Assembly (NCBI RefSeq): GCF_014203895.1
Contig: NZ_JACHJY010000005.1
Span: 633,994-683,317, forward strand
DNA: 49,324 nt
Direction: 5' to 3'
From: Streptomyces nymphaeiformis
GTDB lineage: Bacteria > Actinomycetota > Actinomycetes > Streptomycetales > Streptomycetaceae
A program made the translations under genes and the position numbers. The notes under the pieces were generated by a model, which saw only the letters and a list, made by a program, of their open reading frames with translations, did no database searches and was not told the origin of the DNA. Below, piece by piece: positions 38,253-46,180 of this stretch (within the stretch, counting starts at the first letter, position 1; every line of letters begins with the position of its first letter).

Positions 38253-40556
38253 GTGAATTCCGCCCGAATATCGGGACTGCCGTACCGCGTACGGCTCTTG
38301 ACCGCCACCGTGACGTCCTGCCTGGCCCTCGGGCTCCTCGCCCCGATGAGCCAGGCAGCCACCCCGACCCCCTCCCCCGCCGCGACGGCGCACCGCGCCC
38401 CCGCGTCCCTCGCGCCGCAGCCCGCCGCCGATCCCGCCCCCGAGACCCGCGCGGCCGAGCGGGCGTCCGGCTCGGTACCCGCCGCCAAGCGGCCCCCGTT
38501 CCTCCCGGCGACGAGCCCGGCCGCGACCGCCGAGCTCTCCGCCACCATGGACCTGAAGGCCGACGCGACCTGCAACGTCGGCGACTTCACCTCCCGTACC
38601 GGCAGCGCCCTGGTCCAGCAGATCAAGGCGTCCGACACGAGCTGCATCAACTCCCTCTTCCTCCTCACGGGCGGCAACGCCTACTACGCCTTCCGCGAGG
38701 CGCAGATGGTGACCGTCGCCGACGCGCTGCGCGACAACGCCGTCGCGTATCCCGGCGACAACAGCACCTCGACCTACCAGCTGGTGCTCTTCCTGCGCGC
38801 CGGCTACTACGTCCAGTGGTACAACTCCTCGGACGTCGGCACCTACGGCACGAGCCTGAGGAACTCGATCCGGGGCGCGCTGGACGGCTTCTTCGGCAGC
38901 ACGCGCTCGCGTGACGTCACCGCCGCCAACGCGGGCATCCTCGGCGAGTCGGTCACCCTGATCGACAGCGCCCAGGAGAACACCCGGTACATCCCGGTCG
39001 TGAAGCGCCTCCTCACCGACTACGACGCCGCCGCCTACAACGCCGTCGCCGGCATGCCGGGCGCCGTCAACAACGTCTTCACCGTGCTCTTCCGCGGCCA
39101 CCAGACGAGCGACTTCGCCGCCGCCGTCCAGGCCGACCCGAGCCTGCTCGACACCCTGTACGCCTTCGTGTCCCGCAACAAGGCCCTCCTCGGTACCGGC
39201 TACGGCTACCTGCCGTACAACGGCGCCCGCGAGCTCGGCCGCTTCCTGCAGTACCCGGCCCTGCTCCCCAAGCTCAAGCCGCTCATGCGCCAGCTCGCCG
39301 ACCAGAGCGCCCCGAGCGGGAGCACCGCCCACCTGTGGGCCGCCGTCGCCGAGATGGTCCAGGCCTACGACTCCGCGCACGCCGCCGACTACGGCACCGC
39401 CGACTCCGCCGCCCGGCTGCGCGCCGGCGTCCTGGCCACCAGCCACACCTGCTCCCCGTCCATCCGGGTGCTGGCCCAGCAGGTGACCGCCGACAACCTG
39501 GCCTCCGCCTGCGACAGCCTGCAGAAGCAGGACGCGTACTTCCACGCCGTGGCCCGCGACAACGGCGCCGTCGCCGACGACCTCAACACCACCATCGAGG
39601 TCGTCGTCTTCGACAGCAGCTTCGACTACCAGGTGTTCGCCGCCGCCATCTACGGCATCGACACCGACAACGGCGGCATGTACCTGGAGGGCGACCCCGC
39701 CACCGCGGGCAACCAGCCCCGGTTCCTCGCCTACGAGGACACGCGCGTGCGTCCCGACTTCCAGGTGTGGAACCTGAACCACGAGTACACGCACTACCTC
39801 GACGGCCGCTTCGACATGTACGGGGACTTCGACGCCGGTGTCTCCACCCCCACCATCTGGTGGATCGAGGGCTTCGCCGAGTACGTCTCGTACTCCTACC
39901 GGGGCCTCCCCTACGACGCGGCGATCTCCGCGGCCGGCCGGCACACCTACGCGCTGAGCACCCTCTTCGACACCACGTACCAGAACACCGACACCGAGCG
40001 CACCTACCGCTGGGGCTACCTCGCCGTGCGCTACATGCTGGAGAAGCACCGCGGCGACCTGGACGCCGTGCTCGCCAAGTACCGCACCGGTGACTGGAAC
40101 GGCGCCCGCACCCTGCTGAAGACGACCATCGGCACCCGCTACGACGCCGACTTCGACGCCTGGCTGACCAGCTGCGCCGCCGGCGCCTGCGCCACCGTCC
40201 CGAACCCGGACCCGGGCCCCGGCCTGCCCGAGTGCACCGCCACCGACGTCCGCCGGCTCGACCAGAACTGCGCCCGCACCAACGTGGCGGCGACCACCGG
40301 CAACTACGCGTACCACTACCTGTACGTCCCGGCCGGCACCAAGCAGCTGACGGTCACCACCACCGGCAACAACGGAAACGCCGACCTGTACTACAACGCC
40401 TCCGGCTGGGCGACCACGAGCGCGTACACCAGCCGCTCCACCCAGGCCGGAAGCGCCGAGACCCTCACCGTGACGAACCCGCCCACCGGGTACGTCTACT
40501 TCAGCCTCCACGCCAAGGAGGGCTTCACCGGAGCGAGCATCGCGGTCCGGTACTGA
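38253..40556 (+). CDS. Secreted collagenase, peptidase family M9, with PPC domain
   Basis: This 767-aa exported metalloprotease has a signal peptide (cleavage near SQA-ATP) and a Pro/Ala-rich segment to about residue 95. A helical activator-type domain follows (about 100-400), then the M9 catalytic domain. Zinc ligands are His510 and His514 in HEYTHYLDGR, with Glu511 as general base and Glu539 in EGFAEY as third ligand. The loop between them is three residues shorter than in Clostridium ColG. The end (about 665-767) is a PPC-type beta domain. GTG is supported by GGAGG nine bases upstream. It probably digests collagen-like proteins outside the cell. Confidence 0.93.
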   Translation: MNSARISGLPYRVRLLTATVTSCLALGLLAPMSQAATPTPSPAATAHRAPASLAPQPAADPAPETRAAERASGSVPAAKRPPFLPATSPAATAELSATMDLKADATCNVGDFTSRTGSALVQQIKASDTSCINSLFLLTGGNAYYAFREAQMVTVADALRDNAVAYPGDNSTSTYQLVLFLRAGYYVQWYNSSDVGTYGTSLRNSIRGALDGFFGSTRSRDVTAANAGILGESVTLIDSAQENTRYIPVVKRLLTDYDAAAYNAVAGMPGAVNNVFTVLFRGHQTSDFAAAVQADPSLLDTLYAFVSRNKALLGTGYGYLPYNGARELGRFLQYPALLPKLKPLMRQLADQSAPSGSTAHLWAAVAEMVQAYDSAHAADYGTADSAARLRAGVLATSHTCSPSIRVLAQQVTADNLASACDSLQKQDAYFHAVARDNGAVADDLNTTIEVVVFDSSFDYQVFAAAIYGIDTDNGGMYLEGDPATAGNQPRFLAYEDTRVRPDFQVWNLNHEYTHYLDGRFDMYGDFDAGVSTPTIWWIEGFAEYVSYSYRGLPYDAAISAAGRHTYALSTLFDTTYQNTDTERTYRWGYLAVRYMLEKHRGDLDAVLAKYRTGDWNGARTLLKTTIGTRYDADFDAWLTSCAAGACATVPNPDPGPGLPECTATDVRRLDQNCARTNVAATTGNYAYHYLYVPAGTKQLTVTTTGNNGNADLYYNASGWATTSAYTSRSTQAGSAETLTVTNPPTGYVYFSLHAKEGFTGASIAVRY

Positions 40557-40573
40557 CCGCCGCGTCCACCGAA

Positions 40574-40608
40574 GACCGCCCCGCCCCGCACACCGGGGCG
40601 GGGCGGTC
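40574..40608. terminator. Terminator between collagenase and LOG genes
   Basis: GACCGCCCCGCCCCG and CGGGGCGGGGCGGTC pair over 15 bases around CACAC. The two genes are convergent. Confidence 0.85.
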
Positions 40609-40616
40609 CCGGCCGC

Positions 40617-41366
40617 CTAGCGGCCCACTTCCTTCGTCACCAGCGCCACCGCCTCCTCCACGTCGTCCGTGACGTGGAAGAGGAGGAGGTCGCGTTCGCT
40701 CGCCTTGCCGCCCGCGACGACCGAGTCGCGGAGCCAGTCGACCAGGCCCTTCCAGTACTCCGTGCCGAAGAGGACGATCGGGAAGCGGGTGACCTTGCGG
40801 GTCTGGACCAGGGTGAGCGCCTCGAAGAGCTCGTCGAGGGTGCCGAGGCCGCCGGGCAGGACGACGAAGCCCTGCGCGTACTTCACGAACATCGTCTTGC
40901 GGACGAAGAAGTAGCGGAAGTTCACGCCGATGTCGACGTGCGGGTTGAGCCCCTGCTCGAAGGGCAGCTCGATGCCGAGCCCCACCGAGACGCCCTTGGC
41001 CTCCCTGGCCCCCTTGTTGGCCGCCTCCATGGCGCCCGGGCCGCCGCCCGTGATGACCGCGAAGCCGGCCTCGACGAGCGCCCGGCCGATCCGTACGCCC
41101 GCCTCGTACTCGGGCGACTCCGGCTTCGTGCGGGCCGAGCCGAAGACGCTGATCGCGCTCGGCAGTTCGGCGAGGGCGCCGAAGCCCTCGACGAACTCGG
41201 ACTGGATGCGCATGACCCGCCAGGGGTCGGTGTGCACCCACTCCGAGTCGCCCTCGGTGTCGAGCAGCCGCTGGTCCGTGGTGCCCGGCTGGACCTGGTC
41301 CCTGCGCCTGAGCACCGGTCCGAGCCGCTGCTCCTCCGGCTTCGTCTCCCCCTCAGGGATACCCAT
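40617..41366 (-). CDS. LOG family (lysine decarboxylase-like) phosphoribohydrolase
   Basis: This 249-aa Rossmann-fold enzyme has the LOG signatures ITGGGPGAMEAANKGA and PGGLGTLDELFE. Such enzymes release cytokinin-type bases or other nucleobases from nucleoside monophosphates. From memory the mycobacterial homologue Rv1205 is a true LOG. The N-terminal 45 residues are a charged extension. It lies 75 bases downstream of dapE on the same strand. The lysine decarboxylase label often seen for this family is not supported by the motif. Confidence 0.9.
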   Translation of the reverse strand: MGIPEGETKPEEQRLGPVLRRRDQVQPGTTDQRLLDTEGDSEWVHTDPWRVMRIQSEFVEGFGALAELPSAISVFGSARTKPESPEYEAGVRIGRALVEAGFAVITGGGPGAMEAANKGAREAKGVSVGLGIELPFEQGLNPHVDIGVNFRYFFVRKTMFVKYAQGFVVLPGGLGTLDELFEALTLVQTRKVTRFPIVLFGTEYWKGLVDWLRDSVVAGGKASERDLLLFHVTDDVEEAVALVTKEVGR

Positions 41367-41441
41367 GGCCTGCTCCCTCCGTCGAACCGACGATCTTCTG
41401 GTGGGGTCAGCGTAGGACCAAAGAGGTGACGAAATGCGAAA

Positions 41442-42545
41442 TTACGGGAGACGGGCGGTCAGCCAGTCGCGGAGCCGCGCCTCGCAGTGGTGGATCTTGT
41501 CGACGTGGATGTGCTCGTCGCGCTTGTGCGCGTACAGGGCGTCACCGGGGCCGTAGTTCACGGCGGGCACGCCGAGGGCGCTGAAGCGGGCGACGTCGGT
41601 CCAGCCGAACTTGGGCTGCGCGCTGCCGCCGACGGCCTTCATGAAGGCCTCGGCCGCGGGGTGGGAGAGGCCGGGCAGGGCGCCCGGGCTCTCGTCGTCG
41701 ACGACGAACTCGGCGATGTCGATGCCGTCGAAGAACTCGCGGACGTACGCGAGGGCCTCGGCCGGGGAGCGGTCGGGGGCGTACCGGTAGTTGACGGTGA
41801 CGGCGCAGGCGTCGGGGATGACGTTGGTGGCGACGCCGCCCTCGATCCGGACGGCGTTGAGGCCCTCGTGGTACTGGAGGCCGTCGATGATCGGCTTGCG
41901 CGGCTGGTAGGCGGCGAGGCGGTCGAGGATCGGGGCGGCGGCGTGGATGGCGTTGGAGCCCATCCACGCGCGCGCGGAGTGGGCGCGTTCACCGGCGGTG
42001 TGCAGGATGACGCGCAGGGTGCCCTGGCAGCCGCCCTCGACCTGGCCGTCGGAGGGTTCGAGGAGGACGGCGAAGTCGCCCTCCAGCCAGTCGGGGTGCG
42101 CGGCGGCGACCTTGCCGAGGCCGTTGAGGTCGGCGGCGACCTCCTCGTTGTCGTAGAAGACGAAGGTGAGGTCGCGGTTGGGCTCGGGGACGGTGGCGGC
42201 GATGCGGAGCTGGACGGCGACCCCGGACTTCATGTCGGAGGTGCCGCAGCCCCAGAGGATGCCGTCCTCGTCGAGCCGCGAGGGCACGTTGTCGGCGATC
42301 GGCACGGTGTCGATGTGGCCGGCGAGGACGACGCGCTCGTGGCGGCCGAGGTTCGTCCGGGCGACGACGTTGTTGCCGTACCGGTCGACGGTGAGGTGCG
42401 GCAGGAGGCGCAGGGCCCCCTCGATCGCGTCCGCGAGCGGCTGCTCGGTCCCGCTGACGGAGGGGAAGTCGACGAGGGCGGCGGTGAGCGCGGCCCCGTC
42501 CAGGGAGAGGTCGAGGATGCCGTCGAGCGGGGTGATGTCAGCCAT
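41442..42545 (-). CDS. dapE: Succinyl-diaminopimelate desuccinylase
   Basis: This 367-aa dinuclear zinc hydrolase makes LL-diaminopimelate for lysine and peptidoglycan. M20-family metal ligands are visible in VLAGHIDTVP, GTSDMKSG and FYDNEEVA (general-base Glu pair), and the C-terminal His in DEHIHVDKI. The dimerisation lid follows HTAGERAHSARA. The ATG at 42545 has TAGGGT six bases upstream and no Shine-Dalgarno, so it is probably leaderless. The gene is divergent from the lysozyme-like gene, with only 38 bases between start codons. Confidence 0.94.
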   Translation of the reverse strand: MADITPLDGILDLSLDGAALTAALVDFPSVSGTEQPLADAIEGALRLLPHLTVDRYGNNVVARTNLGRHERVVLAGHIDTVPIADNVPSRLDEDGILWGCGTSDMKSGVAVQLRIAATVPEPNRDLTFVFYDNEEVAADLNGLGKVAAAHPDWLEGDFAVLLEPSDGQVEGGCQGTLRVILHTAGERAHSARAWMGSNAIHAAAPILDRLAAYQPRKPIIDGLQYHEGLNAVRIEGGVATNVIPDACAVTVNYRYAPDRSPAEALAYVREFFDGIDIAEFVVDDESPGALPGLSHPAAEAFMKAVGGSAQPKFGWTDVARFSALGVPAVNYGPGDALYAHKRDEHIHVDKIHHCEARLRDWLTARLP

Positions 42546-42551
42546 GTGCCG

Positions 42552-42576
42552 ACCCTAACGCGGCCTCCAGTACGGT
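42552..42576. promoter_or_regulatory. Back-to-back -10 boxes for two divergent leaderless genes
   Basis: On the minus strand TAGGGT (42557-42552) is six bases before the dapE ATG. On the plus strand TACGGT (42571-42576) is seven bases before the GTG at 42584. Each -35 region must lie over the other promoter or inside the other gene, so the two polymerases should interfere. Confidence 0.55.
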
Positions 42577-42583
42577 GGGCCCC

Positions 42584-43525
42584 GTGTCCGAGCCCACCCG
42601 CCCCCGCCGTCGCGGCCGCCTCGCCCGTACGGCGGCCGCCTTCGCCGCGCTCCTCGGCCTCGCCTCGTACGTGGCCGTCCACCAGCTGACGGGGAGCACG
42701 GGGACGCCCCGGTGCAGTGTGGGCAGTGGGGACAACCGCTACGAGTTCACTCCGGAGCAGGCGTCCAACGCGGCGATGATCGCGGCGGTGGGGACGACGC
42801 GGGGGCTGCCGGAGCGGGCGGTGACGATCGCGCTCGCGACGGCGCTGCAGGAGTCCGCCCTGCGGAACATCGAGCACGGCGACCGGGACTCGCTGGGGCT
42901 CTTCCAGCAGCGGCCCTCGCAGGGCTGGGGGACGGCGGAACAGATCATGGACCCGGTGTACGCGGCGGGGAGGTTCTACGAGGGCCTGGAGAAGGTCCCG
43001 GGGTACTCGCGGCTGCCGCTGACGGTGGCGGCGCAGAAGGTGCAGCGGAGCGGTTTCCCGCAGGCGTACGCGAAGCACGAGCCGGACGCGGCGCTGCTGT
43101 CGGCCGCGCTGACGGGCCGGTCGCCGGCGGCGCTGACGTGCACGGCGAGCACGGCGAAGGGGCGGCCGGGCGATCCGGCGCAGGTACGGCACGAGCTGGT
43201 GCGGGCCTTCGGCGAGAAGGCGGCGCCGGAGGCGGTCACGGGCGGTCCGAGCGCGGGCCGCTCGGCGTCGGAGCCGCCGGTGCTCGTGGTCCCGGTCCGG
43301 GCGGCGACGGGCGCGGGGAGCGCGCCGGGGGCCGGTTCGGACGAGCGGCGCGGCTGGGAGCTGGCGCAGTGGGCGGTGGCGTGCGCGGACACGCTGCGCA
43401 TCACGGAGGTCGCGTTCGGGGACCGCGTGTGGCGCGCGGGCGAGGCCGACGGCGGCTGGTCGAAGCCCTCGGGCACACCGACGCCGGACGCCGCGTCGGT
43501 ACGGATGCGGCTGGCGCAGCAGTAG
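42584..43525 (+). CDS. Membrane-anchored lysozyme-like (transglycosylase-fold) protein
   Basis: This 313-aa protein has a basic N-terminus, one membrane helix (about 16-36) and an extracellular domain of lysozyme type: TIALATALQESALRN with a candidate catalytic Glu, then GDRDSLGLFQQRPSQGWGT and the Tyr/Phe-rich helix. The C-terminal 90 residues are low complexity followed by a conserved Trp-rich segment. It may trim peptidoglycan, though databases often label relatives heavy metal transporter without reason. GTG at 42584 fits the leaderless -10 spacing; GTG at 42575 overlaps the -10 box. Confidence 0.8.
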   Translation: MSEPTRPRRRGRLARTAAAFAALLGLASYVAVHQLTGSTGTPRCSVGSGDNRYEFTPEQASNAAMIAAVGTTRGLPERAVTIALATALQESALRNIEHGDRDSLGLFQQRPSQGWGTAEQIMDPVYAAGRFYEGLEKVPGYSRLPLTVAAQKVQRSGFPQAYAKHEPDAALLSAALTGRSPAALTCTASTAKGRPGDPAQVRHELVRAFGEKAAPEAVTGGPSAGRSASEPPVLVVPVRAATGAGSAPGAGSDERRGWELAQWAVACADTLRITEVAFGDRVWRAGEADGGWSKPSGTPTPDAASVRMRLAQQ

Positions 43526-44042
43526 CGGGGCGGCGGGCGCGGGACTGGGGCGGCAGCGCGGGAGCGGCGCGGCAAACGCGGGAACGGCGCGGGAACGGGG
43601 CGGCAGGCGCGGGAGCGGCGCGCACCTGCCCGCGCGGGCTCTCCCTGTCGTCCGGCGGCACGCGCCCGCGCGGAACGCGCGGTGGCCGCCGGGGCGCCGG
43701 ATTCCGGGCGCGCGGCGCGCCGCCGGGCGGGGAACCCCTCCCACACACACCGATCACCCGTACGCCCCTTCACCCGCACGTGGCACGGTCCGGGTGGAAC
43801 GGGGAAGGAAATCGCGCGGCTTTCGGGCCGCGTTCCCCACACGTCACCCCTCCCCCTCGCTCCCCTTGCGGCACAAGGGGAGTGACGGTTCGGCAGCGGC
43901 CCCCGCAATGACACGTTCGTCCGTTTTCCTCCCCACCCGACAATACGACGCATTGCCAAGTCTTTACCTTCGGTCGCCGCAACCTCCCCCGCCCCGGGGC
44001 CGGTTGTCACCGCGTAATCGTCGTCTTTGCCGAAGGAGCACC
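43526..44042. other. Long intergenic region with G-rich repeats and a hairpin
   Basis: This 517-base gap has no supported gene. Bases 43528-43625 are an array of degenerate units of the type GCGCGGGAnCGGnGCGGCA. At 43860-43882 CTCCCCTTG and CAAGGGGAG form a perfect nine-base stem with a five-base loop, flanked by GTCAC and GTGAC. Bases 43900-43975 are AT-richer (AATACGACGCATTG, CAAGTCTTTACC) and probably contain the promoter of the secreted protein. Confidence 0.5.
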
Positions 44043-44501
44043 ATGTCCCTCTCCCTGACCCGTCGGATCGCCCGTGCCGCCCTCATCGTCGCGGCCGGAG
44101 CAGCCCCCGTGGTCGGTGCGGCCGGCTCCGCGAGCGCCCTGGAGCCGAGCCTCGCGCCGACCGGCGCCCTCGGCGGCGTGACCGCCCTGGACGCCGCCGG
44201 CGCGGGGAGCGCCGTCGACAGCGCCTCGCAGACCGCGACCGGCGTGGTCGGCGAGACCGGCAGCAAGGCCGTCGGGACGGCCGTCCCGGCCGCCGGCAAG
44301 ACCATCGGCACCGCCGGCAAGACCGCCACCCCCGCCGTGCAGGACGTCGCCGGCAAGACGGCCGGCAGCACCGGCGACGTCGTCGGCCGGACCGCCGGCG
44401 CCGCCGCCGAGAGCACCGAGGCCCCCACCGGCGGCGCCCTCGGCGGCGGCCTGGGCGGCCTGCCGACCGGCCAGACCCTGGGCGGCCTGCCGATCGGCTG
44501 A
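44043..44501 (+). CDS. Secreted Ala/Gly-rich protein (152 aa)
   Basis: A signal peptide (cleavage near ASA-LEP) precedes a 120-residue low-complexity region of repeating GKTxGTAGKT, GDVVGRTAGAAAES and GGLPTG units with no Cys or Trp. AAGGAG lies five bases before ATG. I recall similar short secreted proteins in many Streptomyces, sometimes mislabelled ATP-binding. It may be a cell-wall or surface-layer component. The function is unknown. A strong terminator follows. Confidence 0.8.
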   Translation: MSLSLTRRIARAALIVAAGAAPVVGAAGSASALEPSLAPTGALGGVTALDAAGAGSAVDSASQTATGVVGETGSKAVGTAVPAAGKTIGTAGKTATPAVQDVAGKTAGSTGDVVGRTAGAAAESTEAPTGGALGGGLGGLPTGQTLGGLPIG

Positions 44502-44518
44502 GCCCGCGCCAGAACGCA

Positions 44519-44556
44519 CGGAGGGCCCGGGGAGCACCTGCTCCCCGGGCCCTCCG
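44519..44556. terminator. Strong bidirectional terminator, secreted protein / dapC
   Basis: CGGAGGGCCCGGGGAGC and GCTCCCCGGGCCCTCCG form a perfect 17-base stem with a four-base ACCT loop, between convergent genes. Confidence 0.88.
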
Positions 44557-44567
44557 GCGCGTCACCC

Positions 44568-45665
44568 TCAGCCCAGGCGCTTGACCGCGGCCTCGACCCG
44601 CTCGTCCGTCGCCGTGAACGCCACCCGCACGAACCTCTCCCCGGCCTCGCCGTAGAAGTCGCCGGGCGCCACCAGGATGCCCTTCTCCGCCAGGTACGCC
44701 ACCGTGTCCCAGCACGGCTCGTCCCGGGTCGCCCACAGGTACAGGCTGGCCTCGCTGTGCTCGATCCGGAAGCCGTGCGCCTCCAGGGCCGCCCGCAGCG
44801 CCGCCCGGCGGGCCGCGTACCGCTCCCGCTGCTCGGCCACGTGCGCGTCGTCGCCGAGCGCCGCGACCGTCGCCGCCTGCACCGGGGCGGCGGTCATCAT
44901 GCCGCCGTGCTTGCGGATCTGGAGCAGCTCGCCCAGGACCGCCGCGTCGCCCGCGATGAACGCGGCCCGGTAGCCGGCCAGGTTGGAGCGCTTGGACAGC
45001 GAGTGGACCGCGACGATCCCCTCGTACGAACCGCCGCAGACGTCCGGGTGCAGGACCGAGACCGGGTCGGCCTCCCAGCCCAGCTCCAGGTAGCACTCGT
45101 CGGAGAAGACGAGGACGCCGTGCTCGCGCGCCCAGGCGACGATCCGGGTCAGCTCGTCCTTGGCGAGGACCTTGCCGGTCGGGTTGGACGGGGAGTTGAG
45201 CCAGAGCAGCTTCACCGCGGCCGGGTCGAGGTCGGCGACCGGGTCGTCGTAGACGACGGGCGTCGCGCCGCAGAGCCGCGCCCCCACCTCGTACGTCGGG
45301 TACGCGAGCCGCGGGTAGGCGACGACGTCGCCCGCGCCGAGCCCGAGCTGCGTCGGCAGCCAGGCCACGAGCTCCTTGGAGCCGACGACCGGGAGCACGT
45401 TCTCATGGGCGAAGTCCACGGCGCCCAGGCGCCGCTCGCACCAGCCGGTGAGCGCGTCCCGCAGTTCCTTCGTGCCCCACACCGTGGGATAGCCCGGCGA
45501 GTCCGCGGCCGCGACCAGGGCCTCCTGGATCAGCGCGGGGACCGGGTCCACGGGCGTGCCGACGGACAGGTCGACGATTCCGTCCGGGTGCGTCAGGGCC
45601 GTCTTCTTGTACGGCTCCAGCTTGTCCCAGGGGAAGACGGGCAGGCGCGAAGAGACTGCGCTCAC
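44568..45665 (-). CDS. dapC: Succinyldiaminopimelate transaminase (DapC)
   Basis: This 365-aa PLP-dependent class I/II aminotransferase converts N-succinyl-2-amino-6-ketopimelate to the succinyl-DAP that DapE then cleaves. PLP residues are visible: NSPSNPTG (Asn), FSDECYLELGW (Asp and Tyr) and HSLSKRSNLAGYR with the Schiff-base Lys. The sequence opens RLPVFPWDKLEPYKK, typical of actinobacterial DapC. GTG at 45665 (MSAVSS) matches homologues; a GTG four codons upstream is possible. It follows the ferredoxin gene on the same strand, an order also found in M. tuberculosis (fdxC, dapC), from memory. Confidence 0.92.
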   Translation of the reverse strand: MSAVSSRLPVFPWDKLEPYKKTALTHPDGIVDLSVGTPVDPVPALIQEALVAAADSPGYPTVWGTKELRDALTGWCERRLGAVDFAHENVLPVVGSKELVAWLPTQLGLGAGDVVAYPRLAYPTYEVGARLCGATPVVYDDPVADLDPAAVKLLWLNSPSNPTGKVLAKDELTRIVAWAREHGVLVFSDECYLELGWEADPVSVLHPDVCGGSYEGIVAVHSLSKRSNLAGYRAAFIAGDAAVLGELLQIRKHGGMMTAAPVQAATVAALGDDAHVAEQRERYAARRAALRAALEAHGFRIEHSEASLYLWATRDEPCWDTVAYLAEKGILVAPGDFYGEAGERFVRVAFTATDERVEAAVKRLG

Positions 45666-45701
45666 GGGTTGGCTCACTTCCTCGTACGTACGGAAAACGC
45701 T

Positions 45702-45737
45702 TCGGTCCCGTACAGCGGCGAGGCCGTACGGGACCGA
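45702..45737. terminator. Hairpin between ferredoxin and dapC
   Basis: TCGGTCCCGTAC and GTACGGGACCGA pair perfectly over 12 bases around a 12-base loop. It lies between two genes of the same strand, just before dapC, so it could reduce readthrough from the ferredoxin gene. Confidence 0.7.
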
Positions 45738-45747
45738 GGGCGAACAA

Positions 45748-46068
45748 TCAGCCGTTCTGCGGCGGCAGGGCGGCGATGAACGGGTGGTCCCGCTCGATCT
45801 CGCCGAGCTTGGAGGCACCACCGGGCGAACCGAGCTCGTCGAAGAACTCGACGTTCGCCTTGTAGTAGTCCTTCCACTCCTCCGGGGTGTCGTCCTCGTA
45901 GAAGATCGCCTCTACCGGACAGACCGGCTCACAGGCCCCGCAGTCGACGCACTCGTCCGGGTGGATGTACAAGGACCTCTTGCCCTCGTAGATGCAGTCG
46001 ACGGGGCACTCCTCGATGCACGCCTTGTCCTTGACGTCGACACAAGGCTGCGCGATGACGTAGGTCAC
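45748..46068 (-). CDS. fdxA: Seven-iron ferredoxin
   Basis: This 106-aa electron carrier has two cluster motifs: CVDVKDKACIEECPVDC (the 3Fe-4S side, with Cys spacing 7 and 3) and CVDCGACEPVCPVEAI for the 4Fe-4S cluster. The C-terminal half is the long extension typical of actinobacterial FdxA/FdxC. GTG is supported by GGAGGAA eight bases upstream. It probably serves reductases such as cytochrome P450 systems elsewhere. It is upstream of dapC. Confidence 0.95.
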   Translation of the reverse strand: MTYVIAQPCVDVKDKACIEECPVDCIYEGKRSLYIHPDECVDCGACEPVCPVEAIFYEDDTPEEWKDYYKANVEFFDELGSPGGASKLGEIERDHPFIAALPPQNG

Positions 46069-46131
46069 GCTGTCGTTCCTCCTCGATAGGGCTGGTCTGC
46101 GCGGGAGCGCGGCGTCGTCGATGCCCGCACC

Positions 46132-46137
46132 TAGTAT
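46132..46137 (+). promoter_or_regulatory. -10 box candidate for the GNAT gene
   Basis: TAGTAT within CACCTAGTATCTCC lies 44 bases before the GTG start, with a predicted start site near 46144. It is divergent from fdxA. Confidence 0.45.
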
Positions 46138-46180
46138 CTCCGTTCTTGGGGGCGATCCGAACAGGAGGGGCGGAGAAGCT

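Noticed and set aside
38193..40511. 772-codon minus-strand frame across the collagenase gene
   Set aside because: Low-complexity Gly/Val-rich shadow of a clear M9 peptidase.
43526..44042. c-di-AMP (ydaO-type) riboswitch before the secreted protein
   Set aside because: GTCAC/GTGAC flanks are present but the conserved ydaO core is not.
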